Positions 42,101 through 49,677 of a stretch of 64,000 nt of DNA are shown one piece after another. The position numbers and the translations under genes were made by a program. The notes below the pieces were generated by a model. That model saw only the letters and a program-made list of their open reading frames with translations. It was not told the origin of the DNA and made no database searches. Each line of letters starts with the position of its first letter. The first letter of the stretch is position 1. The stretch is from an uncultured Parolsenella sp. (lineage in GTDB: Bacteria > Actinomycetota > Coriobacteriia > Coriobacteriales > Atopobiaceae), in contig CAKUNF010000003.1 in NCBI GenBank assembly GCA_934668375.1, positions 74,953 through 138,952 of the forward strand, given 5' to 3'.

Positions 42101-42378
42101 CGAATGACGTAGCGCTCGCCGTGATGCTCGAACTCGAGCTCCACGAACGTCTCCGCACCCGGGGCGGCAAAGTCGCTGCGAAGGCTGCGGGCCGTGCGGT
42201 CCGAGCCGCTCGGCGCGCCATAGAGGGCAAACGAGATGGCGTCGAAGATGGTCGTCTTGCCCGCACCCGTGTCGCCGCAGATGAGGTAGAGCCCCTCACT
42301 CCCAAGCCTCTCGAAGTCAACGGACACCTCGCCCGCATAGGGTCCAAACGCGCTGATGGTTAGCTTGACCGGCCTCAT
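39115..42378 (-). CDS. sbcC: Nuclease subunit SbcC (Rad50-like SMC ATPase)
   Basis: A 1087-residue SMC-like ATPase that with SbcD cuts hairpins and protein-blocked DNA ends. Walker A 'GDTGAGKTTIFDAISFAL' is at about residues 35-52. Long coiled coils flank the zinc hook 'EPCPVCGSTSHPHP' (Cys553 and Cys556). The signature 'LSGGESFKASLALALGL' (about 985-1001) and Walker B 'DTMFVDEGFGSLDQE' (about 1015-1030) close the head. The start directly abuts the sbcD stop (no spacer), so the two are translationally coupled. Confidence 0.95.
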   Translation of the reverse strand: MRPVKLTISAFGPYAGEVSVDFERLGSEGLYLICGDTGAGKTTIFDAISFALYGAPSGSDRTARSLRSDFAAPGAETFVELEFEHHGERYVIRRNPEYERPKKRGTGMATQLADATLSHGDEAPVTGTRAVDKKIDELLGIDRSQFSQIVMIAQGDFRRLLQAATKERSDIMRKLFGTASYLGFQNALNERGHKLEEQSKAVRERLLALVPTIRVAGEERGERLGALTDSESPDVDDALALLAEQDKDDAAELERLDGERSRRAAEVERLSLLADRAKQLGEQRLALADAERGLAEASEVETRAREDFAAQEARSDERRRLAGDAAVIARELEQFSALGEALQAEARAGKALEAAEGHRAKAAEDLAQAETELASARERAELLAGAPADLARAEAAQEKARRLLSEATVARDALLDLKHRQESLEGLRARANGAQGRLDEATAASGELAGQIELLRERETALREAPAELERARSAHAELERMIAETRDSYREVTSRKRRADSDSAEFERAQAVFAEKSRALEEARSEHASKQRAFLGGQAGVLAQGLMEGEPCPVCGSTSHPHPAICEGEVPTQDEVDAAASALDKASAEATRAASEVAAARGKAESSAAELADAEGRLGTAEDLLAKGRDLSSGLEGADAARAMAEKHVRERDALDGKIADLEKKRESVEQEIEKARKNAASLNEQVAALEASCQELASSLSQTDELAAAQDVERRGQELGAAEKAADEARTRIDQHDRVSSLAGELERRIPALRQAGDDAAAAVAQAKSGLADAGATVRTIRASLTHESEDAARSQAAAIAQRIAEIDAARERAEKGLREARARVERLEERVSAVKERIERLGQGGDVDAARVSADLTAARDARTVVENERAAVAARAESNARLARRLEGLGESGRSVAAQYAEMDALARTASGRLAGKQRLSFETYLQARWFDRVLAAANRRLVSMTEGRYELVRHRGMRSGGGAAQTGLDLDVLDSFTGKPRDASSLSGGESFKASLALALGLSDVVQAHAGGIELDTMFVDEGFGSLDQESLALTVRTLTGAENSNKLVGIISHVDELRASIDHKIVVERGRTGSTLRIEEG

Positions 42379-43548
42379 CTAGAGCACCCCGATTCGCTCG
42401 AGCTCTTCCGTGACAATCGCGAGCTGCCCCTCCGTGAGCCCGCTTCCGTTCTGCTGCTCGTAGAAGTCACGGAACAGCTCGAGCGGGCTTGCGGCGTCGT
42501 CGGCGGGCGCGGCGGCGTCGGCGATGCCCGCCGCGCGCGTGCGCGCGTTGTCGTACTCGAGGCTCATGACGTTGGGGTAGACGTTGCGCAGGCGCGCCAT
42601 GGCGTCCACCTCGGGGTTCTCGTCCGTCAGCACCGCATAGAGGTAGTCCTCGCGACTCGTTCCGGCGGCATCCGCCACCTCGGGCGATATGAGCCGCTCA
42701 AGCGGCCCCCGAACGCGCCGCAGGTCGTGGAGGGCAACGAGCGGAACGAGCTCGATACCCGGCTCCGTGCCGGCCTCGCCCAGCTCCACGAGCACGGCGG
42801 ACTTCTCCCCGCGCCACTCGGAGAGCGAGTACTTGAGGATGGATCCCGCATAGCGCACGGCGGCGCGTCCCACGCGCTGGGGCCCGTGGATGTGGCCAAG
42901 CGCCACGTAGTCAAATGCGTCAAAGACGCTCGCGTCCACGTTGTCCATGCCTCCCACGGACAGCTCGGAGTCGCAGCGCTCCGGCGAGACTCCGCCAGCC
43001 GTCACGAACTGGTGCGCCACGGCAACGTTGCGCACCGGTCGTCCCTCATCGTCAACGCGCCGCAGGTCGCAGGCGTCGATTGCCACACGCAGGGCATCCG
43101 TGTAGCTCGAGATCTTCTCGTCCGGGAAGAAGTGCCGGACGGTAGAGATGTGCAGGTAGGGAATGGGCCACACGTCCACCGCGCCGTGCTCGTCCGCAAG
43201 GCGCACCGGCTCTATGCGCCCGTCGTACACCGGTGCCACGTGGATACCCCGGCTGCCGAGAAGACCCGAGGCGTAGGCGACACGCTCCGCCGAGTCGTGG
43301 TTGCCCGGGATGATCACGGCCTGCGCGCTCGTCTGGGCAAGCTGGCCCAGGAACCAGTCCACAAGCGCCACGGCCTCGGCGCTTGGCATGGACTTGTCGT
43401 ACAGGTCCCCCGCGACGAGCACCGCGTCAACACCGCGCTTCTCAACGAGGTCAACGACCTGCGAGAGCACGTGCCTCTGGTCCTCGAGCATGGAGAACTC
43501 GCACACGCGCTTGCCGATGTGCAGGTCGGCTATGTGCAGCAGCCTCAT
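42379..43548 (-). CDS. sbcD: Nuclease subunit SbcD (Mre11-like)
   Basis: A 389-residue manganese-dependent nuclease partner of SbcC. The phosphoesterase motifs are 'HIADLHIGKRV' (D-x-H), 'VLVAGDLYDKS' (GD), 'IIPGNHDSAERV' (GNHD), 'VAHQFVT' and 'VALGHIHGPQRVG' (GHxH). The C-terminal part (about 280-389) has the cap and the SbcC-binding region. The start at 43548 has GGGAGACGTC upstream; a TTG four codons earlier is less likely. Together with sbcC it forms a two-gene operon. Confidence 0.95.
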   Translation of the reverse strand: MRLLHIADLHIGKRVCEFSMLEDQRHVLSQVVDLVEKRGVDAVLVAGDLYDKSMPSAEAVALVDWFLGQLAQTSAQAVIIPGNHDSAERVAYASGLLGSRGIHVAPVYDGRIEPVRLADEHGAVDVWPIPYLHISTVRHFFPDEKISSYTDALRVAIDACDLRRVDDEGRPVRNVAVAHQFVTAGGVSPERCDSELSVGGMDNVDASVFDAFDYVALGHIHGPQRVGRAAVRYAGSILKYSLSEWRGEKSAVLVELGEAGTEPGIELVPLVALHDLRRVRGPLERLISPEVADAAGTSREDYLYAVLTDENPEVDAMARLRNVYPNVMSLEYDNARTRAAGIADAAAPADDAASPLELFRDFYEQQNGSGLTEGQLAIVTEELERIGVL

Positions 43549-43672
43549 GACGTCTCCCAACTGATGGTTTTGCCTGTCTGGGGAATTCTAGAGCCTTATC
43601 CTGACAATAAGTGTACGCACGCGGCGAGCGGCCCTTCTGGCCGCCGCCTCAACCCACAAGGAAGCCCCCGCC

Positions 43673-44194
43673 ATGGCATTCATCGACCTCGCGCGCAGCC
43701 GCTACTCGGAGCGCCGCTTTGCCCAGACCCCCATCGAGCCCGAGAAGATCGACCTCGTCCTCGAGGCAGGCCGGGTGGCCCCCACCGCGCGCAACAGGCA
43801 GCCGCAGCGCATCCTCGTTGTCCAGAGCGAAGAGGGGCTCGAGAGGATCGACCGCTGCACGGACTGCCGGTTTGGCGCGCCGGCCGTTCTCGTGCTCGCC
43901 TATGACATGACCGTGGCAAGCAGGCACCCCGACGTCGTGGACTTTGGCGTCGTGGACACGAGCATCGTCGCGACGCACATGATGCTGCAGGCCAGCGAGT
44001 TGGGCGTCCACAGCTGCTGGGTGGGGCTCATCGACCCAAGCGAGCTCAGGCGCCAGTTCTCGGTCCCCGCCGACTACCGCATCATCGGCGTCATGCCGCT
44101 TGGCTATCCCAGCGAGCGCAGCCACCCCGCGTCGCTGCACAGGCGCCGCCACGACACCGGCGAGCTGTTCTTCCGCGAGAGCTACGGGGAATAG
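43673..44194 (+). CDS. Nitroreductase family protein
   Basis: A 173-residue FMN-dependent oxidoreductase of the short nitroreductase type. 'IDLARSRYSERRF' is the FMN phosphate-binding N-terminal motif (the R-x-S-x-R pattern), 'APTARNRQPQRILVV' the following FMN loop, and 'GLGHSCW'-like 'ELGVHSCWVG' and 'VMPLGYPSE' the C-terminal flavin contacts. RBS AAGGAAGCCCC precedes the ATG. It may reduce nitro compounds, quinones or other electrophiles. It is divergent from sbcD. Confidence 0.9.
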   Translation: MAFIDLARSRYSERRFAQTPIEPEKIDLVLEAGRVAPTARNRQPQRILVVQSEEGLERIDRCTDCRFGAPAVLVLAYDMTVASRHPDVVDFGVVDTSIVATHMMLQASELGVHSCWVGLIDPSELRRQFSVPADYRIIGVMPLGYPSERSHPASLHRRRHDTGELFFRESYGE

Positions 44195-44250
44195 GCGCGT
44201 GCACGCGCCCCGTCCCAGCCCGTGGCTCGTCCGGCGCCATGGCCCGGCAG

Positions 44251-44288
44251 ACCACATAAAAGGTGGAATACCACTTATAAGTTGTGGT
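44251..44288. promoter_or_regulatory. Palindrome ahead of the XRE regulator gene
   Basis: ACCACA at 44251-44256 pairs with TGTGGT at 44283-44288, and an inner AGGTGG/CCACTT pair with TATAA lies between. It is 32 bases ahead of the regulator start. Its location and dyad suggest an operator or attenuating hairpin, perhaps bound by the regulator itself. Confidence 0.45.
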
Positions 44289-44319
44289 GCCGCCGCATGC
44301 GTCCGCACATATTGTGGGC

Positions 44320-44652
44320 ATGCCTACTTCCGACCCACATGCCACCCAGTGCGACATCGCACGCAGCCTTGCCCTGCACCTTCGCGACCTCCGCGAGAGA
44401 AGCGGCCTTACGCAGGAAGAGGTTGCCGAGCGGGCCGGCATGGCCCCGAACACCTACCAGAGGTACGAGCGCGGCGTCTCCAGGCAGGGAAAGCCCGCCA
44501 ACCCAACGCTCTCGTCGCTCGTCTCGATCGCCTGCGCCTTCGACGTGGACGTGAGGGAGCTCCTCGTGGTCGAGTACGATAGCTCCGACACGAACACACC
44601 GGAGCTGCGAGCGGCATCGGCCCGCGCCCAGCTCCCACCAGCGCAGGCCTAG
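44320..44652 (+). CDS. XRE-family helix-turn-helix regulator
   Basis: A 110-residue DNA-binding protein. The Cro/C1-type helix-turn-helix is 'LRERSGLTQEEVAERAGMAP' followed by 'NTYQRYERG' (about residues 20-50). A stretch 'NPTLSSLVSIACAFDVDVRE' completes the five-helix fold, and about 30 disordered residues end the protein. The ATG at 44320 has only a weak ribosome site (GTGGGC), while a GTG 12 codons earlier is possible. The target is unknown; the upstream palindrome suggests self-control. Confidence 0.82.
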   Translation: MPTSDPHATQCDIARSLALHLRDLRERSGLTQEEVAERAGMAPNTYQRYERGVSRQGKPANPTLSSLVSIACAFDVDVRELLVVEYDSSDTNTPELRAASARAQLPPAQA

Positions 44653-44686
44653 CCCTCCCGGCGGCCGGCGCGCCAAGGGAGACCCC

Positions 44687-45172
44687 ATGTACGGACTACA
44701 GGCCGAGGCACACTTCGACGGCGCCCACTTCCTCACGGACTACTACGGCAAGTGCGAGAACCTCCACGGACACCGCTGGCGCGTCGTGGCCACTATCGAG
44801 GTGGAGCGCCTCCAGGACGGGCGCGGTGGCGCCGGCGAGCTGCGAGACGACGGCACGGTTACGGACGCGGGCACGATGCGTGACATGGTCGTGGACTTCG
44901 GCGTGTTCAAGCGCACGGTCGCCGAGGTGGCCGACGAGCTCGACCACACGTTCCTCGTCGAGGAGGGGTCGCTTGCGCCCGCCACGGTGGCCGCGCTCGA
45001 GGGCGAGGGCTTCTCGCTCACGATGCTGCCGTTTCGCACCACGGCCGAGAACCTCGCACGCTGGTTCTTCGACCGCCTTGCCGAGCGCGGCCTGCCCGTC
45101 TCGCAGGTAGAGGTGGACGAGACGCCCAACAACCGCGCCTTCTACGCAAGGGACGGTCACGTGGGCAGGTAG
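44687..45172 (+). CDS. queD: 6-carboxytetrahydropterin synthase QueD
   Basis: A 161-residue pterin synthase-fold (T-fold) enzyme, longer than the usual ~120. It makes 6-carboxytetrahydropterin from dihydroneopterin triphosphate in queuosine and 7-deazaguanine synthesis. Zinc His residues are in 'AHFDGAHF' (His14) and 'NLHGHRWRV' (His27, His29); the catalytic Cys is Cys23 in 'GKCENLHGH'. 'VDFGVFKRTVAEVADELDH' and 'TAENLARWFF' are family blocks. Extra length lies in an insertion near residues 45-65 ('LQDGRGGAGELRDDGTVTDA'). No other que genes are in the window, so a role in another pterin pathway cannot be excluded. Confidence 0.88.
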   Translation: MYGLQAEAHFDGAHFLTDYYGKCENLHGHRWRVVATIEVERLQDGRGGAGELRDDGTVTDAGTMRDMVVDFGVFKRTVAEVADELDHTFLVEEGSLAPATVAALEGEGFSLTMLPFRTTAENLARWFFDRLAERGLPVSQVEVDETPNNRAFYARDGHVGR

Positions 45173-45224
45173 CCGGCCGCCACCCCGAACATGCCGTGCG
45201 GCCTTTGTGGACGCGGAAGGCCCC

Positions 45225-45283
45225 TTGCTTATTGTCCGCAATCCGTTGCATTATGTGATTCGCGAAGTACGAACACGTGTTTG
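45225..45283 (+). promoter_or_regulatory. Promoter and LexA-type SOS box ahead of the Y-family polymerase
   Basis: TTGCTT (45225-45230) and CATTAT (45249-45254) are 18 bases apart. CGAACACGTGTTTG at 45270-45283 matches the Gram-positive/actinobacterial LexA box pattern CGAAC-N4-GTTCG with one mismatch in the right half. It lies 20 bases ahead of the polymerase start, a position that would allow LexA repression. Confidence 0.6.
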
Positions 45284-45302
45284 CAGACGGAGGCGAGGAA
45301 CC

Positions 45303-46625
45303 ATGCAGGGCGCACCCCAGGCAAGCGACCCAACGGACACGGGGCGCGTCTACCTGTGCATCGACCTCAAGAGCTTCTACGCCTCCGTCGAGTGCGTCGA
45401 CCACGGGCTCGACCCGTTCGAGACGGACCTCGTCGTGGCAGACACGAGCCGCGGCCCCGGCACCATCTGCCTGGCGCTCTCGCCCGCCATCAAGGCCAAG
45501 GGGCTCTCGGGCAGGCCGCGGCTGTTCCAGATCCCCAAGAACATCCGCTACCGGGCCATACGCCCCCACATGAGGCGCTACATGGAGGTCTCGGCGCAAA
45601 TCTACAGCATCTACCTGCGCTTTATTGCAAGAGAAGACATCCACGTCTACTCAATCGACGAGTGCTTCATAGACGCCACGCCCTACCTTGCGCTCTACGA
45701 CACGGACGGCGTGGGCCTCGCCCGCATGCTCATGGACACCGTGCGGGCCGAGACGGGAATCTGCGCCACGGCCGGCGTGGGCACGAACCTGTTCCTTGCC
45801 AAGGTGGCGCTCGACATCCAGGCAAAGCACGAGGAGAGCCACATCGGCGTGCTGGACGGCGAGCGCTTCCGCGCCACGATCTGGCACCACCGCCCCATCA
45901 CGGACATCTGGCAGATAGGCCCCAACATCGCCAGAAGGCTCGAGTGGCGCTACGGCGTGCGCGACCTCGCCGGGATCGTCGCCATGGACGAGCCGACGCT
46001 GCGCCGCGAGTTCGGCGTGAACGCCACGCACCTCATGGAGCACGCGCGCGGAATCGAGAACTGCACCATCGCCCAGATCCAGTCCTACGAGCCGCAGCGG
46101 CACTCCATCAGCGTAGGACAGGTGCTCACGCGCCCCTACACGGCGGCGGAGGCCCTCACCGTCATGCGCGAGATGGTGGACGAGGGCGTGCTCGAGCTCG
46201 TGGGCAAGCGCCTAGCCTGCGGGCACGTGTCCATATGGGCCGGCTACCACATGACGGACCTGGACTGGGAGCTCGCGGCGGCGCACCGGGGGCCGCACGC
46301 CTCGGCCTCGCACAAGCTCGTAGCGCACACCTCGTCCCGTGAGGCACTCATGCGCGAGGTCGAGCGGCTGTGGGACGAGGCCATCGACGAGAAGCGCATG
46401 GTGAAGCGCCTCGGCCTTGGCTTTGGGGCGCTCGTTGCCGAGACGGACGCCGAGCTCACGCTCTTCACGGACGTGGAGGCCGAGCAGAGCGAGCGACGTC
46501 TCACGCAGGCGACACTCGCCGTGAAGGAACGCTTTGGGAAAAACGCAATCGTGCGCGGCAGGAGCTTCCGCGAGGAAGCCACGGGCCGCGACAGGAATGC
46601 GCAGGTGGGAGGCCATAATGCATAG
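45303..46625 (+). CDS. Y-family DNA polymerase (UmuC/UvrX type)
   Basis: A 440-residue translesion polymerase. The catalytic carboxylates are in 'YLCIDLKSFYASVEC' near residue 17-31 and 'VYSIDECFIDATPY' (SIDE motif) near 115-130. 'GICATAGVGTNLFLAKVALD' and 'WQIGPNIARRLEWRYGVRDL' (helix-hairpin-helix-like) follow, then the little-finger domain (about 245-370). The start at 45303 has GGAGGCGAGGAACC. A LexA-type box is upstream and a YolD gene overlaps its end by eight bases, the arrangement of SOS-induced UvrX/YolD-type cassettes. Confidence 0.93.
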   Translation: MQGAPQASDPTDTGRVYLCIDLKSFYASVECVDHGLDPFETDLVVADTSRGPGTICLALSPAIKAKGLSGRPRLFQIPKNIRYRAIRPHMRRYMEVSAQIYSIYLRFIAREDIHVYSIDECFIDATPYLALYDTDGVGLARMLMDTVRAETGICATAGVGTNLFLAKVALDIQAKHEESHIGVLDGERFRATIWHHRPITDIWQIGPNIARRLEWRYGVRDLAGIVAMDEPTLRREFGVNATHLMEHARGIENCTIAQIQSYEPQRHSISVGQVLTRPYTAAEALTVMREMVDEGVLELVGKRLACGHVSIWAGYHMTDLDWELAAAHRGPHASASHKLVAHTSSREALMREVERLWDEAIDEKRMVKRLGLGFGALVAETDAELTLFTDVEAEQSERRLTQATLAVKERFGKNAIVRGRSFREEATGRDRNAQVGGHNA

Positions 46626-46992
46626 CAACAGACTCGGAAGCACGTCCTCGCCCGCGGCCCGCCCCGCCCACGCGTCGGACGTCTCGCAGTTCATGCCGTT
46701 CTCGGCGCTCAACGGGTACTACGACCTCGTCCGCGACCAGGAGCAGACCGCCGAGCCCCGGCACGCCATGACCGAGGAGCGCGCGGAGCGCATATCGCGC
46801 ATGCTCGCGCGGCTGCGCAAGGGAGACGCCGTCTCCGTGGTCCACTACGCCCACAGCGCCTACGTGGCCACCACGGGCACGGTCCGCCAGGTTGACGCGA
46901 CGTTCCGAACGCTCGAGCTCGCGGGGAGGGGTGCGGCCCCGGGGCCGCGCATCCTGTTCGAGGACATATGGGAGCTCGACTGGCAGCGCTAG
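46618..46992 (+). CDS. YolD-like protein
   Basis: A 124-residue small protein overlapping the polymerase gene by eight bases and starting after GGAGGCCATA. The stretch 'RAERISRMLARLRKGDAVSV' followed by 'YVATTGTVRQVDATFRTLEL' and 'ILFEDIWELDWQR' fits the YolD family (a small beta-rich fold with an N-terminal 'PF..L.GY.....' piece, here 'MPFSALNGYYDLV'). YolD proteins are found next to UmuC-like polymerases in Gram-positive bacteria and plasmids; a UmuD-like helper role has been proposed but is unproven. Confidence 0.8.
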   Translation: MHSNRLGSTSSPAARPAHASDVSQFMPFSALNGYYDLVRDQEQTAEPRHAMTEERAERISRMLARLRKGDAVSVVHYAHSAYVATTGTVRQVDATFRTLELAGRGAAPGPRILFEDIWELDWQR

Positions 46993-47010
46993 GGCACCGA
47001 CCGCGGCGCG

Positions 47011-47016
47011 TACAAT
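47011..47016 (+). promoter_or_regulatory. Possible -10 box ahead of the Nudix gene
   Basis: TACAAT lies 29 bases ahead of the Nudix start codon and behind the YolD stop. No convincing -35 partner was found. Confidence 0.35.
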
Positions 47017-47044
47017 CGAGACAGGCACACGGGAGGGAGAGTCA

Positions 47045-47653
47045 ATGAGCAACGCCGGGGGCGAGGCCACCTACATCGAGGAGCGGCGCATGGACGCAGA
47101 CCGCTTCCAGGTCTCCGCAGGGCGCCTCCACGTCAACGGTGGCGATTATCCCTACTCGTTTCTGCGCATACGCCCCGGCGTCTGCATCCTGCCCGTCATC
47201 GGTGAGGACCCAGACGCCCGCACCGTCCTCATCAGGCAGTTTCGGCCGGCCACGAGCAGCGTTCAGGTCGAGCTGCCGGCAGGTGCCATAGACCCGGGCG
47301 AGCAACCCGCCCAGACGGCCGCCCGCGAGCTTGCCGAGGAGACCGGCTACACGGCTCGTGAGCTTATCGACCTCGGCACCTTCCACCCCTCACCCGGCGC
47401 CACGGTAGAGACCATCCACTTGTTCCTCGCCCGCTGCGACGCCCACGCCGGCGTGGCGCACCCAGACCCCAGCGAGAGCATCCACGGGCGCGAGGCCACG
47501 CTCGCCGAGCTCGCGTCCCTCATCGCCTCCGGCGAGTTCAAGCACGGGGCGGGGTTGGCCGCCTACGCGCGCGCCGTCACGCGTGGGCTCATAGCGCCGC
47601 CCGCGGCGTCCCAGGCGACGCCGCTCACACCCCAGAAAGGAGCGAGCCGATGA
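47045..47653 (+). CDS. Nudix hydrolase (ADP-ribose pyrophosphatase type)
   Basis: A 202-residue Nudix enzyme. The Nudix box is complete: 'GAIDPGEQPAQTAARELAEE' then TGY (G-x5-E-x7-R-E-L-x-E-E-x-G). Upstream 'VLIRQFRPATSSVQVELPAG' and the Nudix-distal 'FHPSPGATVETIHLFLA' (SPG motif) place it with ADP-ribose/sugar nucleotide pyrophosphatases. RBS GGGAGGGAGAGTC precedes the ATG. Its stop overlaps the recQ start by four bases, so it is coupled to the helicase gene. Confidence 0.9.
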   Translation: MSNAGGEATYIEERRMDADRFQVSAGRLHVNGGDYPYSFLRIRPGVCILPVIGEDPDARTVLIRQFRPATSSVQVELPAGAIDPGEQPAQTAARELAEETGYTARELIDLGTFHPSPGATVETIHLFLARCDAHAGVAHPDPSESIHGREATLAELASLIASGEFKHGAGLAAYARAVTRGLIAPPAASQATPLTPQKGASR

Positions 47654-49530
47654 GCGCACGCCCCATCGACATCCTGCACCGGACGTTTGGCTACCCGACG
47701 TTTCGCCCACACCAGGAAAAGATCGTGGAGGCGGCCATCGCCGGCCGTGACGTCATGGCCGTCATGCCCACGTCTGCCGGGAAGTCAATCTGCTACCAGG
47801 TGCCGGCGCTGGCGCTTGGAGGCCTGTCGCTCGTGGTGTCGCCCCTCATCTCGCTCATGTCAGACCAGGTCATGGCCCTGCGGGAGCTCGGCGTGCCCGC
47901 CGCATGCCTCAACAGCTCGCTTGACGCCCAGGAGCGCGAACGGGTGCTCCAGGACATGGCACGGGGACTGCTCGGCATCGCGTACGTGGCCCCGGAGCGC
48001 CTCGATGACCCGGAGTTTCTCGACGTCGTTCGCAGCCACGGCCTCAGTCTGCTCGCCGTGGACGAGGCGCACTGCATCTCGCAGTGGGGCAACGACTTCC
48101 GTCCCAGCTACCAGCGCATCTGCGACTTCATCGACGCCCTCCCCACAAGGCCGCCCGTCATGGCGCTCACGGCCACGGCCACGCGGCAGGTGCGCGAGGA
48201 CATCGAGGCCACGCTCGGCCTTCGAGACCCGCTGCGCGTCGTTGCGAGCTTCGACCGCCCCAACCTCTCGTTTGCCGTGGAGCGCCCGGCGAACAGACGC
48301 GCAAAGGACGAGGCCCTGCTCGCCTTCGTGAGGGAGCGCGAGCAACGCTCGGGCATCGTCTACTGCATGAGCCGCCGTGCCGTGGAAGATGTCTGCGACA
48401 GCCTGAGAGACGCCGGCATCGCCGCGACGCGCTACCACGCCGGTCTCTCGCCCGAGGAGCGCGAGCGCAACCAGGCGGACTTCATCTATGACCGCAGCCC
48501 CGTCATGGTGGCCACGAACGCCTTTGGCATGGGCATCGACAAGAGCAACGTGAGCTACGTGGTCCACTACAACCTGCCGCTGTCGCTCGAGAACTACTAC
48601 CAGGAGGCGGGCCGCGCGGGGCGCGACGGCACAAGGGCCGAGTGCCTGCTGCTCTACTCGCCCGGAGACGTCCACACCGCGGAGTTCCTCCTGAGCCGGA
48701 CGGAGCGCGCGGACCTCACGCCCGAGCAGCTCCAGGCCATGCGCGAGGCAGACGAGCAGCGCCTGCGCCAGATGGTCTTCTACGCAACGACCACGGACTG
48801 TCTGCGCTCGTTCATCCTGCGCTACTTTGGCGAGGAGGCACCCGCGTACTGCGGCAACTGCGGAAACTGCCTTGCGGACTACGAGGAGGTCGACGAGCGC
48901 ACGAACGCGCTCAAGGTCCTGAGCTGCGTGGCGCGCGTGCGCCAGCATGCGATTGCCTGCGGCAGTCCGGCCACGAGCGTGGGCGCAGGCTCCATCGTGG
49001 ACATCCTGCGCGGCTCGCGCGCCCAGAGGGTTCTCGAACGCGGCTGGGACGGGCTGTCCACCTATGGGATCATGGCGGACGTCCCCGTGCCGCGAATCCG
49101 CGCCATCATCGACGAGCTCGTCTACCGGGAGTTCCTCACGAGAACGCAGGGGGACTACCCCACCCTTGCCCTGGCAGGGCGCGGCGCCGTGTTCATGAAG
49201 GGCGACAAGCCCTTTGTCATGCGCGTCGCCAAGGGCAAGCCCCGTGAGCCCAAGCGCGAGAGAAGGCCCCGCAGCTCGTCCGCCGAGGACCTGCCGGACC
49301 TCACGCCCGAGCAGGCCGAGCTGTTCGGGAGGCTTCGCACCCTGCGAACGCAGCTCGCCCGCGAGCAGCAGGTGCCGCCCTACCTCATCTTCAACAACGC
49401 CACGCTCGAGGACATGTGCCGCAAGCGCCCCGCCACGCTCGACGAGCTTCTCGAGGTGTCGGGCGTGGGCGCCAAGAAGGTCGAGCGCTATGGAGAGGCG
49501 TTCCTCGAGATCATCGCAAAAGAAGGCTAG
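47650..49530 (+). CDS. recQ: ATP-dependent DNA helicase RecQ
   Basis: A 626-residue 3'-5' helicase for recombination and stalled-fork repair. The Q-like motif 'FGYPTFRPHQEKIVEAAI', Walker A 'MPTSAGKSICYQ', DEAH box 'LAVDEAHCISQWGNDFRPSY', and 'YYQEAGRAGRDG' (motif VI) are in order. The zinc domain has 'RSFILRYFGE...CGNCGNC' Cys residues, followed by a winged helix ('ATSVGAGSIVDILRGS') and a C-terminal HRDC domain (about 550-626, 'VPPYLIFNNATLEDM'). It starts by ATGA overlap with the Nudix gene. Confidence 0.96.
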   Translation: MSARPIDILHRTFGYPTFRPHQEKIVEAAIAGRDVMAVMPTSAGKSICYQVPALALGGLSLVVSPLISLMSDQVMALRELGVPAACLNSSLDAQERERVLQDMARGLLGIAYVAPERLDDPEFLDVVRSHGLSLLAVDEAHCISQWGNDFRPSYQRICDFIDALPTRPPVMALTATATRQVREDIEATLGLRDPLRVVASFDRPNLSFAVERPANRRAKDEALLAFVREREQRSGIVYCMSRRAVEDVCDSLRDAGIAATRYHAGLSPEERERNQADFIYDRSPVMVATNAFGMGIDKSNVSYVVHYNLPLSLENYYQEAGRAGRDGTRAECLLLYSPGDVHTAEFLLSRTERADLTPEQLQAMREADEQRLRQMVFYATTTDCLRSFILRYFGEEAPAYCGNCGNCLADYEEVDERTNALKVLSCVARVRQHAIACGSPATSVGAGSIVDILRGSRAQRVLERGWDGLSTYGIMADVPVPRIRAIIDELVYREFLTRTQGDYPTLALAGRGAVFMKGDKPFVMRVAKGKPREPKRERRPRSSSAEDLPDLTPEQAELFGRLRTLRTQLAREQQVPPYLIFNNATLEDMCRKRPATLDELLEVSGVGAKKVERYGEAFLEIIAKEG

Positions 49531-49677
49531 GGGCGCACCCGGGCATAGGCGCCAAGCAGCGTAGAAGGCGGCACAAGACACACGCCGGAAACCCTCATGC
49601 GCCCACGCTCGGCTACAATTTCGAACGTTAGGCTACATGCAGCGGGCACCACGCCCGTCACACGCAAAGGAGTCCCA

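Noticed and set aside
39000..49530. SbcCD, polymerase, Nudix and RecQ cluster considered as an antiviral defence island
   Set aside because: All members are ordinary DNA-repair genes; no nuclease-effector, toxin, reverse transcriptase or known defence signature genes are present.
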